NCBI GenBank assembly: GCA_018261735.1
Contig: JAGTRM010000012.1
Location: forward strand, 25,149-89,148
Direction of reading: 5' to 3'
Source: Pseudomonadota bacterium
GTDB taxonomy: Bacteria; Pseudomonadota; Gammaproteobacteria; Burkholderiales; Chitinibacteraceae
DNA: 64,000 bases
The translations under genes were made by a program, and so were the position numbers. Shown here piece after piece: positions 18,966 to 27,409 of this stretch. The notes under the pieces are model-generated. The model ran no database searches. It saw nothing but the letters and a program-made list of their open reading frames with translations, and was not told the origin of the DNA. How positions within the stretch are numbered: position 1 is the stretch's first letter; every line of letters begins with the position of its first letter.

Positions 18966-21170
18966 ATGGAAATCAAGGTCAACTTTCTCGACAAGCTTCG
19001 TCTTGAGGCCAAGTTCGATGACTTCACAGTAATCGCCGATCAGCCTATCCGCTATAAGGGCGATGGCTCGGCGCCTGGTCCGTTTGATTACTTTCTGGCT
19101 TCATCGGCTTTGTGTGCGGCTTACTTTGTGAAGCTGTACTGCGACACCCGCAACATTCCTACCGAGCATATCCGCCTGTCGCAGAACAATATTGTTGATC
19201 CGGAAAACCGCTACCAGCAGATTTTCAAGATCCAGGTCGAGTTGCCGGAGGAAATCTCCGCCAAAGACCGGCAGGGCATTTTGCGCTCGATCGAGCGTTG
19301 CACGGTGAAAAAGGTGGTGCAAGCCGGGCCGGGGTTTGTGATTGAAGAGGTCGCGAATCTGGATGCCGATGCGCAGGCCTTGCTGACGCTGAAGCCGGAT
19401 TCCGAGGCGAGCACCTATATCGCAGGCAAGGATCTGCCACTCGAAGAAACCATCGCCAATATGTCGGGCTTGTTGGCGGGCTTGGGCATCAAAATTGAAA
19501 TCGCTTCCTGGCGCAATCTGGTTCCGAATGTGTGGTCGCTGCATATCCGCGATGCGCACTCGCCGATGTGTTTTACCAATGGCAAGGGGGCGACCAAGGA
19601 AAGCGCGTTGGCGTCGGCGTTGGGCGAGTATATCGAGCGACTGAGCAACAATCACTTCTATGCCGGTGCGTTCTGGGGCGAAGACATCGCCAACGCGGCG
19701 TTTGTGCATTACCCGAACGAGCGCTGGTTCAAGCCAGGCAAGAAAGATGCACTGCCGTCGGGAATTCTGGATGAATACTGCCTGGAGATTTACAACCCGG
19801 ATGGCGAGTTGCGTGGCTCGCATCTGGTCGATACCAACTCCGGCAATGTGCAGCGCGGTATCTGTTCGCTGCCCTTTGTGCGCCAGTCGGACGGCGAGGT
19901 GGTGTATTTCCCGTCCAACCTGGTTGAAAACCTATTCGTCAGCAATGGCATGAGTGCCGGCAATACGCTTGCCGAAGCGCAGGTGCAATGTCTGTCAGAG
20001 ATTTTCGAACGGGCCGTCAAGCGCGAAATTCTGGAAGGTGAAATCGCGTTGCCCGATGTGCCGCAGGACGTGCTGGCGAAATATCCCGGCATTCTGGCCG
20101 GGATTCAGGGACTGGAAGCGCAGGGCTTTCCGGTGCTGGTGAAGGATGCCTCGCTGGGTGGGGAGTTCCCGGTGATGTGCGTCACCTTGATGAATCCGCG
20201 TACCGGCGGCGTGTTTGCCTCGTTCGGTGCGCACCCGAGTTTTGAAGTGGCACTGGAACGCAGCCTGACGGAATTGCTGCAGGGCCGCAGTTTTGAAGGC
20301 CTGAACGATCTGCCTCAGCCCACTTTTGCCAGCGAAGCCGTGACTGAGCCCAATAACTTTGTTGAACACTTTATTGATTCCAGCGGCGTGGTGTCGTGGC
20401 GCTTTTTCAGTGCCAAGGCGGATTTCGATTTCGTTGAGTGGGATTTCTCTGGCCAGGGTGAAAACTCCAATGCCGACGAAGCTGCAGCGTTGTTCGGCAT
20501 TCTCGAAGGCATGGGCAAAGAAGTTTACACGGCGGTGTATGACCAACTCGGCGCCACGGCTTGCCGCATCCTGGTACCGGGTTATTCGGAAGTTTATCCG
20601 GTAGAGGATCTGGTCTGGGATAACACCAACAAATCGCTGTTGTTCCGCGCCGATATCCTGAACCTGCATCGTCTGGACGACGCCAGCCTGGAAGCGCTGC
20701 TTGAGCGTTTAGAGAATAACGAACTGGATGAGTACGGCGACATCGCCACCTTGATCGGCATCCAGTTTGAAGAGAATACCGCCTGGGGTCAGCTCACCGT
20801 GCTTGAGTTGAAGCTACTGATCAATCTCGCCTTGCAGCAATTCGAAACGGCAAAAGAGTTGGTTGAAGCCTTCCTGCAGTACAACGACAACACGCTCGAG
20901 CGCGGATTGTTCTATCAGGCCTTGAATGTGGTACTGGAAGTGATGCTGGACGAAGAGCTGGAGCTCGCCGATTACGAGATCAATTTCCGCCGGATGTTTG
21001 GCAACGTGCGGATGGATGCGGTGTTGGGGTCGGTGGACGGCAGCGTGCGTTTCTTCGGCCTGACCCCGACGAGCATGAAACTGGAAGGGCTCGACAGACA
21101 CCAGCGCCTGATCGATAGCTACAAAAAACTGCACATAGCGCGGTCCAAGGCGGCGACTTTATCCAGTTAA
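18966..21170 (+). CDS. OsmC-YcaO fusion protein, probable ribosomal protein S12 methylthiotransferase accessory factor
   Basis: The protein has 734 residues from the ATG at 18966 (MEIKVNFLDKLRLEAKF). Residues 1-150 form an OsmC-like domain (DYFLASSALCAAYFVKLYC). The remainder is a YcaO domain with the ATP/Mg-binding helices ALASALGEYIERLS and QVQCLSEIFERAVKRE, plus a C-terminal helical region. YcaO proteins activate amide backbones with ATP. E. coli YcaO helps RimO methylthiolate ribosomal protein S12, and the long OsmC-fused form is a widespread variant. No peptide precursor or cyclodehydratase partner is nearby, so a natural-product role is unlikely. The gene stands alone after tRNA-Phe. 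Confidence 0.85.
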   Translation: MEIKVNFLDKLRLEAKFDDFTVIADQPIRYKGDGSAPGPFDYFLASSALCAAYFVKLYCDTRNIPTEHIRLSQNNIVDPENRYQQIFKIQVELPEEISAKDRQGILRSIERCTVKKVVQAGPGFVIEEVANLDADAQALLTLKPDSEASTYIAGKDLPLEETIANMSGLLAGLGIKIEIASWRNLVPNVWSLHIRDAHSPMCFTNGKGATKESALASALGEYIERLSNNHFYAGAFWGEDIANAAFVHYPNERWFKPGKKDALPSGILDEYCLEIYNPDGELRGSHLVDTNSGNVQRGICSLPFVRQSDGEVVYFPSNLVENLFVSNGMSAGNTLAEAQVQCLSEIFERAVKREILEGEIALPDVPQDVLAKYPGILAGIQGLEAQGFPVLVKDASLGGEFPVMCVTLMNPRTGGVFASFGAHPSFEVALERSLTELLQGRSFEGLNDLPQPTFASEAVTEPNNFVEHFIDSSGVVSWRFFSAKADFDFVEWDFSGQGENSNADEAAALFGILEGMGKEVYTAVYDQLGATACRILVPGYSEVYPVEDLVWDNTNKSLLFRADILNLHRLDDASLEALLERLENNELDEYGDIATLIGIQFEENTAWGQLTVLELKLLINLALQQFETAKELVEAFLQYNDNTLERGLFYQALNVVLEVMLDEELELADYEINFRRMFGNVRMDAVLGSVDGSVRFFGLTPTSMKLEGLDRHQRLIDSYKKLHIARSKAATLSS

Positions 21171-21358
21171 GGTTACGAGTCATGGGGAACTTATTCCCTC
21201 TACGCCAATGGCACAAAAAGGGAGTACAGCAGATCGCCAAGCATCCTTAAGTCGATGGTATTTTTGTTGGTACCTTGAAAACAACACACGAAGAAACCCA
21301 GCAAATACAAGGATTGCGCTCTTTAATTCGAGTGAGCGACTGCCAAACATTACCAAGT

Positions 21359-21390
21359 AAAAAACGCCGACCCATGTGGTTGGCGTTTTT
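21359..21390 (+). terminator. Rho-independent terminator-like hairpin
   Basis: AAAACGCC and GGCGTTTT pair, with inner ACC/GGT pairs across a short loop, and a T-run follows on the plus strand. It may end the OsmC-YcaO transcript at a distance of about 190 bp, or an unrecognised small transcript. Confidence 0.6.
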
Positions 21391-21541
21391 GCTTTGTGCA
21401 GGACAAAAAAGAACGAAGTCCGGCAACCCGGTTCATTCCCGGCCTGAACTTGCATCGCGCAGATTTGAAACCAGCCATCCCTTCCCTATTGGCACTTCAG
21501 GCTGCAACTTGCAATAGCGGCGTGGCTTTGTATGTTGGCTT

Positions 21542-21727
21542 TCTTGCCCTGTTCGACCAGCGCCAGCAGATTTTTCTCCCGGCCTTCGAGTTCGGGACAT
21601 TCTTATTGCCTGTGTGGACGGACTCAACAGCTTTTCGGAAGCCATCAAGGCGGTCTACCCGAAACCCGTTTACGCGAAATTCTGGGCACCTCCCAATATC
21701 ACCCCCAAGACCACCTTCGTATCTTGA
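21542..21727 (+). pseudogene. Remnant of an IS256-family (mutator-type) transposase
   Basis: Reading from GAC at 21596 gives DILIACVDGLNSFSEAIKAV and then YPK, the conserved catalytic-core segment of IS256-family transposases (they typically read ILIACVDGL...A...VYP). The similarity covers about 26 codons (21587-21664). The flanks do not match the family and the frame stops at TGA 21725-21727. No terminal inverted repeats could be found. It is a small fossil of a transposition event upstream of sdaC. Confidence 0.6.
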
Positions 21728-21905
21728 AAATCGATTCCTCACCAGAAAAAGTCAGCGCCAAGCTCTCCGCTCGTGTGCTGAATCGACCATTCCGGAGCCT
21801 ATTCTGCCGCTCCGAACATAGCCCAATAACGCATTTCCGACCTCTCTACACTGCGCCTCAGTGGTCGCTTTTTGACGATCACAGATCATCAAGGAGGTAG
21901 TAGAA

Positions 21906-23189
21906 ATGTCCACACGCGAAACAACAATCGACAGCGGCATCCTCAGCCCCATCGCGGGCACATCCTGGACCGCCCACGACAGAACATGGGTTCTGGGTCT
22001 GTTTGCCACCGCCATCGGCGCGGGCACCTTGTTCCTGCCGATCAATGCCGGTCTCGGCGGCATTTGGCCGTTGCTCGTCATGGCACTGCTGGCTTTTCCC
22101 ATGACGTATCTGGCTCACCGCGGGCTGATCCGCTTCATTCTTTCCTCGTCCAAGCCGGGCAGCGACATCACCGAGGTGGTGGGAGAGCATTTCGGCCCGA
22201 TGGCCGGCAAGCTGATCACCCTGCTCTACTTCTTCACGATCCTGCCGATCCTGCTGCTCTACGGTGTCGGCCTGACCAACACGGTCGAGACCTTCATGGT
22301 CCATCAGCTGGGGATGACGCCGCTGCCGCGCGCACTGCTGTCCTTTGTGCTGACCGCCGGACTGATCGGCATTGTCGCTTCCAGTGAACAGATGGTCGTT
22401 CGCGTGATGGGCTGGCTGGTGTATCCCTTCATCGCCGTCCTGATCGGCCTCGGGCTGTTTCTCGTGCCCGAATGGAATTCGGCGGTACTGCAAGGCGTGC
22501 CTTCTGCCGGCAAGTTCAGCGTTACGCTGTGGCTGAGCATCCCGGTGCTGGTGTTCTCCTTCAACCATTCGCCGGTCATCTCGCGCTTCGCCGTGGCGCA
22601 GCAACAGCAATACGGTAAAGACGCGGTGAAAAAAGGAGAGCGGATCGAGAAGTACGCTGCGTTGCTGATGGTGCTCGTGGTGATGTTCTTCGTCTTCAGC
22701 TGCGTGTTCGCGCTGTCGCCGGCCGATTTGTCCGCCGCCAAAACACAGAACATTTCGATCCTGTCCTATCTCGGCAACAAGTTCCAGACTCCGCTCGTGG
22801 CCTGGCTCGCTCCGGCGGTCGCTTTCGTCGCGATGTCGAAGTCCTTCCTCGGCCACTATCTCGGCGCCCGTGAAGGCCTGAACGGCTTTATCGCACAGCA
22901 ACTCGAAGGGCGCGGCAAGCCGGCCAACACCAAAGCGATCAATCGCTTCAGTCTGCTGTTCATGTTCGTCACCATCTGGATCGTGGCGACGATCAACCCG
23001 AGCATTCTGGGCATGATCGAATCGCTGTGCGGCCCGATCATCGCGGCTCTGCTGTTCGTGATGCCGATGTATGCGATCCGCAAGGTGCCGTCGATGCGCA
23101 AATATGCCAATCGGCCAAGTAATGTCCTCGTGATGTTCATCGGTGCCGTGGCGATGTCGGCCATCTTCTACTCGCTGCTCGGTCTCTGA
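21906..23189 (+). CDS. sdaC: Serine/threonine transporter of the HAAAP/STP family (SdaC-like)
   Basis: The protein has 427 residues with about 11 hydrophobic segments. The N-terminal pattern TWVLGLFATAIGAGTLFLP is the hallmark of the hydroxy/aromatic amino-acid permease family (SdaC, TdcC). It should carry L-serine by proton symport across the inner membrane. A strong ribosome site AAGGAGG sits 9 bp before the ATG. The gene lies directly upstream of the serine deaminase gene, as in E. coli sdaCB, which supports serine as the substrate. A large stem-loop separates the two genes. Confidence 0.88.
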   Translation: MSTRETTIDSGILSPIAGTSWTAHDRTWVLGLFATAIGAGTLFLPINAGLGGIWPLLVMALLAFPMTYLAHRGLIRFILSSSKPGSDITEVVGEHFGPMAGKLITLLYFFTILPILLLYGVGLTNTVETFMVHQLGMTPLPRALLSFVLTAGLIGIVASSEQMVVRVMGWLVYPFIAVLIGLGLFLVPEWNSAVLQGVPSAGKFSVTLWLSIPVLVFSFNHSPVISRFAVAQQQQYGKDAVKKGERIEKYAALLMVLVVMFFVFSCVFALSPADLSAAKTQNISILSYLGNKFQTPLVAWLAPAVAFVAMSKSFLGHYLGAREGLNGFIAQQLEGRGKPANTKAINRFSLLFMFVTIWIVATINPSILGMIESLCGPIIAALLFVMPMYAIRKVPSMRKYANRPSNVLVMFIGAVAMSAIFYSLLGL

Positions 23190-23207
23190 TAGTCGGCAGG
23201 CGCTGCT

Positions 23208-23250
23208 CCCGGCCCCCGCTCCCGATCCTGTCGGGATTGGGGAAGCCGGG
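23208..23250 (+). repeat. Intercistronic stem-loop between sdaC and sdaA
   Basis: CCCGGC (23208-23213) pairs with GCCGGG (23245-23250), and the interior CCCGATCC / GGGATTGGG extends the stem. No T-run follows, so this is more likely an mRNA-processing or stability element than a terminator. Confidence 0.5.
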
Positions 23251-23280
23251 AAGAGCGCGAATTTCAAAGGGATTCAAATC

Positions 23281-24693
23281 ATGATCAGCATGTTCCATCT
23301 GTACAAAGTCGGGATCGGCCCCTCCAGCTCGCATACCCTCGGCCCAATGAATGCCTCCCGGCGCTTTGTCGACGATCTGCGCGAGCTGGGCAAACTTGCC
23401 CAGACCACCTCGATCGTGGTCGACGTATACGGATCGCTGGCGCTGACGGGGCTCGGGCACAAGACCGACGTGGCGCTCCTGCTCGGCCTGATGGGCGAAC
23501 TGCCCGACACCGTTGACGTCGACGCGATCCCCGGTCTGATCCAGAAGGTACGCACCACCCAGCGCATTCAACTGGGGCACGATGGCCCCGAGGTCGATTT
23601 CTCGCGCACGGCCATGACCTTCCACCGCTCCAACCTGCCCCGGCACGAAAACGGGCTCACCATGAAGGCGTTTGCCGGCGAGCGCCTGCTGCTGGACAAG
23701 AATTACTACTCGATCGGCGGCGGCTTCGTGATCGGGGATGGCAATGCCACGACCTCGGATGACGGCGCGAGCGCGGTTCCCTATCCCTATGCCAACGCAG
23801 CCGAACTGCTCGCCCACTGCCGCCGCACCGGTCTCTCCTTCTCTGGTCTGGTGCTGGAAAACGAACTGCGACTGCACACGCAGCAAGAGATCAGCGCCTA
23901 TTTCGGCAACATCTGGGTCCGGATGCACCAGTGCATGGAACGGGGCATGAAGACCGAAGGCGTGCTGCCCGGCCCTTTCCGTGTGCCACGCCGGGCGGTG
24001 GCCCTGCATCGGCGGCTGGCTTCCTCGGAAGCCCTGTCGAAAGACCCGATGAACATCATCGACTGGGTCAACATGTTCGCGCTGGCGGTATCGGAAGAAA
24101 ACGCTGCCGGCGGCCGCGTGGTCACCGCGCCAACCAACGGGGCCTGCGGAATCGTGCCGGCTGTGCTGGCCTACTACGACCACTTCATCAGCAAGCTCGA
24201 CGAGGATCGCTGCAACCGCTTTTTCCTGGCGTCCGCGGCCATTGGCGCGCTGTTCAAGCTCAATGCGTCGATCTCCGGCGCCGAGGTCGGCTGCCAGGGC
24301 GAAGTGGGCGTAGCGTGCTCGATGGCCGCTGCCGGTCTTGCCGAGTTGCTGGGCGGTTCGCCCGAACAGGTCTGCATTGCTGCTGAAATTGCCATGGAAC
24401 ATAATCTCGGTCTCACCTGCGATCCGGTCGGTGGGCAAGTGCAGATTCCCTGCATCGAGCGCAATGCAATGGGTGCGGTCAAGGCGATCAACGCGGCAAG
24501 GATGGCGTTGTGCCGGACCAGCGAACCGATTGTTCCCCTCGACAAGGTGATCGAAGTGATGTTCGAGGTCGGCAAGGACATGGACCCGAAGTACCGTGAA
24601 ACCTCGTGCGGCGGCCTCGCCTTGAAGGTGCTGGCACCGGCGTCAACCGTCGTCGCGGAACCGGAGCCCGAATGCATCTGCTGGGCCCCCTGA
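23281..24693 (+). CDS. sdaA: L-serine ammonia-lyase (iron-sulfur serine deaminase)
   Basis: The protein has 470 residues from the ATG at 23281 (ISMFHLYKVGIGPSSSHT). The N-terminal beta domain begins with GIGPSSSHTLGPM. The alpha domain contains TAPTNGACGIVPAVL, GAEVGCQGEVGVACSMAAAG and ERNAMGAVKAINAARMAL, where the 4Fe-4S cysteines are found. It is the single-chain bacterial type. The enzyme converts L-serine to pyruvate and ammonia. It follows the serine transporter and precedes a two-component system on the same strand. AAAGGGAT before the start is a fair ribosome site. Confidence 0.94.
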   Translation: MISMFHLYKVGIGPSSSHTLGPMNASRRFVDDLRELGKLAQTTSIVVDVYGSLALTGLGHKTDVALLLGLMGELPDTVDVDAIPGLIQKVRTTQRIQLGHDGPEVDFSRTAMTFHRSNLPRHENGLTMKAFAGERLLLDKNYYSIGGGFVIGDGNATTSDDGASAVPYPYANAAELLAHCRRTGLSFSGLVLENELRLHTQQEISAYFGNIWVRMHQCMERGMKTEGVLPGPFRVPRRAVALHRRLASSEALSKDPMNIIDWVNMFALAVSEENAAGGRVVTAPTNGACGIVPAVLAYYDHFISKLDEDRCNRFFLASAAIGALFKLNASISGAEVGCQGEVGVACSMAAAGLAELLGGSPEQVCIAAEIAMEHNLGLTCDPVGGQVQIPCIERNAMGAVKAINAARMALCRTSEPIVPLDKVIEVMFEVGKDMDPKYRETSCGGLALKVLAPASTVVAEPEPECICWAP

Positions 24694-24841
24694 AGCCTTC
24701 CCGGTCGGGCCGTCGCGGTCCGGTCGGGAAGGTCTGACACCAGGCCGGAGCGGTTGCTCCGGCCGCAAGCATGTAATGATGCGGTATGTCCTAAAGATCG
24801 CCTGATACGCGATCTCCACTCGCCCATAAAGAAGCGCTACG
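24694..24841 (+). repeat. Two hairpins between sdaA and the sensor kinase gene
   Basis: CCTTCCCG near 24697 pairs with CGGGAAGG near 24725. A second perfect stem GGCCGGAGC / GCTCCGGCC lies at 24743-24764 with a 4-nt loop. Neither is followed by a T-run. They may weaken read-through from sdaCA into the two-component genes. Confidence 0.5.
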
Positions 24842-26542
24842 ATGGATTTGCACTCGATTGCCACCCTTTCGCTGCTGCTCCTTCAGCAGATGTGCGTCTA
24901 TCTGGTCGTCGCGTATGCCCTCAGCCGGACACGGCTTTTCATTCCCCTGACCCGCGCCACCATCCGCTGGCCGCACCGGATCGCGTGTTACGTGATCTTT
25001 TCCGCGTTCTGCATCATGGGAACACTGCTCGGGCTGCCCGTAGTCAGCGGCAACGCCATCGCCAACACGCCCGCCATCGGCGCGGTGCTCGGCGGCCTGC
25101 TCGGCGGCCCCGTTGTTGGCTTGGCCGTCGGCATCACTGGCGGCATCCACCGCTACAACCTGGGCGGCTCGTTTGGTCTGGCGGCGTCCATCGACATCGT
25201 CATGCAGGGGCTGATCGGCGGCTTCACGCACCGCTACCTGATCAAGCGCGGCAAGACCCGGCTGCTGTTCAGCCCCCTGCTGGCGGGCGGGCTGACTTTC
25301 GCCACCATCCTGATCGAACTGGGCATCGATCTGGCGCTCTCCCGGCCTTTCGAAGAAGCGCTGTATATCGTCTCCCTGATCGCGCTGCCGGAACTCATCG
25401 CCAATTCCGCCGGCGCTGCAGTCTTCGTGAAGATATTGCTTGATCGCCGCGACAGCATCGAGAGCCAGTCGCGCGCCTTTTCGGCCAAGGCGCTGGAGAT
25501 TGCCGCGCATGTGGATGGCGTGCTGCGCGAAGGGTTCGACCAGGAAAACAGCATGCGCGTTGCGCGCATCATTTACGAGCAGACCGGGGTCGGCGCAGTG
25601 GCGATCACCGATTGCGAGAAGATCCTGGCCTTCATCGGCATCGGCGCCGACCATCATCTGCCGGGAACACCCATCACTTCACCGCAGACGCTCCACGCCA
25701 TCGCCTGCAACGAGGTCATCTTCGCGGACGGCAACGAGATCCCGTACCAATGCTCGATCAGTCCAAACTGCAAACTCGGGTCTTCGCTCGTGATTCCGCT
25801 GGTGGGCGAGAACCGGCGCGTGATCGGAACCATCAAGCTCTACGAGCCCAAGACCCGGATCTTCTCGACCATCAACCGCACGTTGGGGGAAGGTATCGCC
25901 AAGCTGCTCTCCAGCCAGATTCTGGACGGACGCTACGAGCGGCAGAAGAGCCTGCTGATGCAGTCTGAGCTCAAGCTCCTGCATGCGCAGGTGAACCCCC
26001 ACTTTCTGTTCAATACGCTGAACGCCATCATCGCGGTCACCCATGACGATGCCGCCAAGGCGCGGGCGCTCTTGACCGATCTGGCAGTGTTTCTGCGCAA
26101 GAACCTCAAGCGCCCGACCGAGGACGTGATGCTCTCCGAAGAAATCGAGCACACCAAGGCCTACCTGGGGATCCTGCTGGCTCGCTTCGCCGACCGGCTG
26201 ACCGTGGAGATAGACATTCCCGAACCCCTGCTCAACGTGCGCGTCCCCGCCTTCACCCTGCAGCCCCTGGTCGAGAATGCCATCAAGCACGGCACCTCGC
26301 AGATGATCCGAACCGGGCACATCAGCATCCGGGCCCGCCAGGACGAGCATGCTATATTCCTTGAGGTAGAGGACAACGCCGGCCTCTACGATCCCAAGCC
26401 CGAGGGGGGCGGACTCGGCATGAATATCGTGGATCGCCGCATCAAGAATCGCTATGGCGAATCCTTCGGCGTCACGATGGCTTGCGAGCGCAACGTTTCG
26501 ACCCGGGCAACAGTCCGCATCCCCATGGAGGCCACGACCTGA
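24842..26542 (+). CDS. LytS/BtsS-type sensor histidine kinase
   Basis: The protein has 566 residues. The N-terminus has five to six hydrophobic segments of the 5TM-LytS receptor type (about 1-195), followed by a GAF-like region (about 215-360). The His-kinase domain of the LytS/YehU class follows with QVNPHFLFNTLNAI (phospho-acceptor His near 387), LVENAIKHG and the glycine box GGGLGMNIVDRRI. E. coli members BtsS and YpdA sense pyruvate. The partner regulator starts one base after its stop. Next to a serine deaminase that makes pyruvate, a pyruvate or serine signal is a natural hypothesis, but this is inference. Confidence 0.9.
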   Translation: MDLHSIATLSLLLLQQMCVYLVVAYALSRTRLFIPLTRATIRWPHRIACYVIFSAFCIMGTLLGLPVVSGNAIANTPAIGAVLGGLLGGPVVGLAVGITGGIHRYNLGGSFGLAASIDIVMQGLIGGFTHRYLIKRGKTRLLFSPLLAGGLTFATILIELGIDLALSRPFEEALYIVSLIALPELIANSAGAAVFVKILLDRRDSIESQSRAFSAKALEIAAHVDGVLREGFDQENSMRVARIIYEQTGVGAVAITDCEKILAFIGIGADHHLPGTPITSPQTLHAIACNEVIFADGNEIPYQCSISPNCKLGSSLVIPLVGENRRVIGTIKLYEPKTRIFSTINRTLGEGIAKLLSSQILDGRYERQKSLLMQSELKLLHAQVNPHFLFNTLNAIIAVTHDDAAKARALLTDLAVFLRKNLKRPTEDVMLSEEIEHTKAYLGILLARFADRLTVEIDIPEPLLNVRVPAFTLQPLVENAIKHGTSQMIRTGHISIRARQDEHAIFLEVEDNAGLYDPKPEGGGLGMNIVDRRIKNRYGESFGVTMACERNVSTRATVRIPMEATT

Positions 26543-26543
26543 A

Positions 26544-27263
26544 ATGATTACCGCCTTGATCGTCGACGACGAACCTCTCGCACGGCAGGAACTGCGGCGT
26601 ACCCTGGCGCCCGCCAGTGATATCGAGATCCTGGGCGAATGCGGCAATGCCATCGAAGCCCTCACCCGCATCCACACGGACAAGCCGGACGTTGTCTTTC
26701 TGGACATCCAGATGCCGCAGATCACGGGGTTCGAGATGCTGGGCATGCTCGACCCTGCGACCATGCCGCACATTGTCTTTCTGACCGCCTACGACGAATA
26801 CGCGGTTCGGGCCTTCGAGAAGAACGCCTTCGACTACCTGTTGAAACCGGTCACCGCAGACCGCCTTGAACTGACCCTGGAGCGATTGCGCACCAGCCTG
26901 TACCGGCACGATTTCAGCGTACTGCCCGAAACCAACCACCTGCGCCAGATTCCGTGCTTCAGTCAGCACAGCATCATTTTTCAGAAGGTGGAAGAAGTTG
27001 AATTTGTCGAAGCGCGCACCACGGGGATCTATGTCTCGGACCTGGAAGGCAACGAGCGCCCGACAGCACTGCGCCTCAACGTCCTGCAGCAGCGAACCCC
27101 ATTGCTGCGCTGCCATCGGCAGTATCTCGTGAATGTCGATCTGGTGCAGAAACTGCACTATCTCGAGAGCGGACTCGCCGAGTTCATCACCCGCCGCGGT
27201 CGCGCCATTCCGATCAGCCGGCGTCTGCTGCCGGAGATCAAGGAACGGCTTGGAATCATATAG
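26544..27263 (+). CDS. LytTR-family response regulator
   Basis: The protein has 239 residues from the ATG at 26544. The receiver domain has the acidic pair DDE (8-10), phospho-acceptor D54 in VVFLDIQMP, and the conserved Lys in LLKPV. The C-terminal LytTR DNA-binding domain (about 135-239) contains RCHRQYLVNVDLV. It is the cognate partner of the LytS-type kinase (1-bp gap). LytTR regulators bind pairs of short direct repeats. A weak pair upstream of sdaC (near 21786 and 21806) could be its target. Confidence 0.92.
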   Translation: MITALIVDDEPLARQELRRTLAPASDIEILGECGNAIEALTRIHTDKPDVVFLDIQMPQITGFEMLGMLDPATMPHIVFLTAYDEYAVRAFEKNAFDYLLKPVTADRLELTLERLRTSLYRHDFSVLPETNHLRQIPCFSQHSIIFQKVEEVEFVEARTTGIYVSDLEGNERPTALRLNVLQQRTPLLRCHRQYLVNVDLVQKLHYLESGLAEFITRRGRAIPISRRLLPEIKERLGII

Positions 27264-27409
27264 TCGCTTTTGGATTATGGATTCAATCTGTGGATGAAGC
27301 ACCCCAGGTTCTGCTCCGGTATTACCCCAACCATAACGACACCGAGGCAAAAGCATCGGCGTAGAATTTCCGGCTGCCCACCCCCCAACAGCACGCAAAG
27401 GAAACCCGC

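Larger units (their letters stand above)
21171..21905 (+). other. Intergenic region with terminator-like hairpin and transposase relic
   Basis: These 735 bp lie between the OsmC-YcaO gene and sdaC. I see a hairpin near 21360, a decayed transposase segment around 21590-21665, and the sdaC ribosome site AAGGAGG at 21890-21896. Several short open frames occur, but none resembles a known protein or has a convincing start. The stretch looks like decayed accessory DNA. Confidence 0.6.

Noticed and set aside
18966..21170. YcaO as part of an azoline-peptide biosynthetic cluster
   Set aside because: No precursor peptide, dehydrogenase or exporter gene lies nearby, and the OsmC fusion is typical of the ribosome-modifying group.
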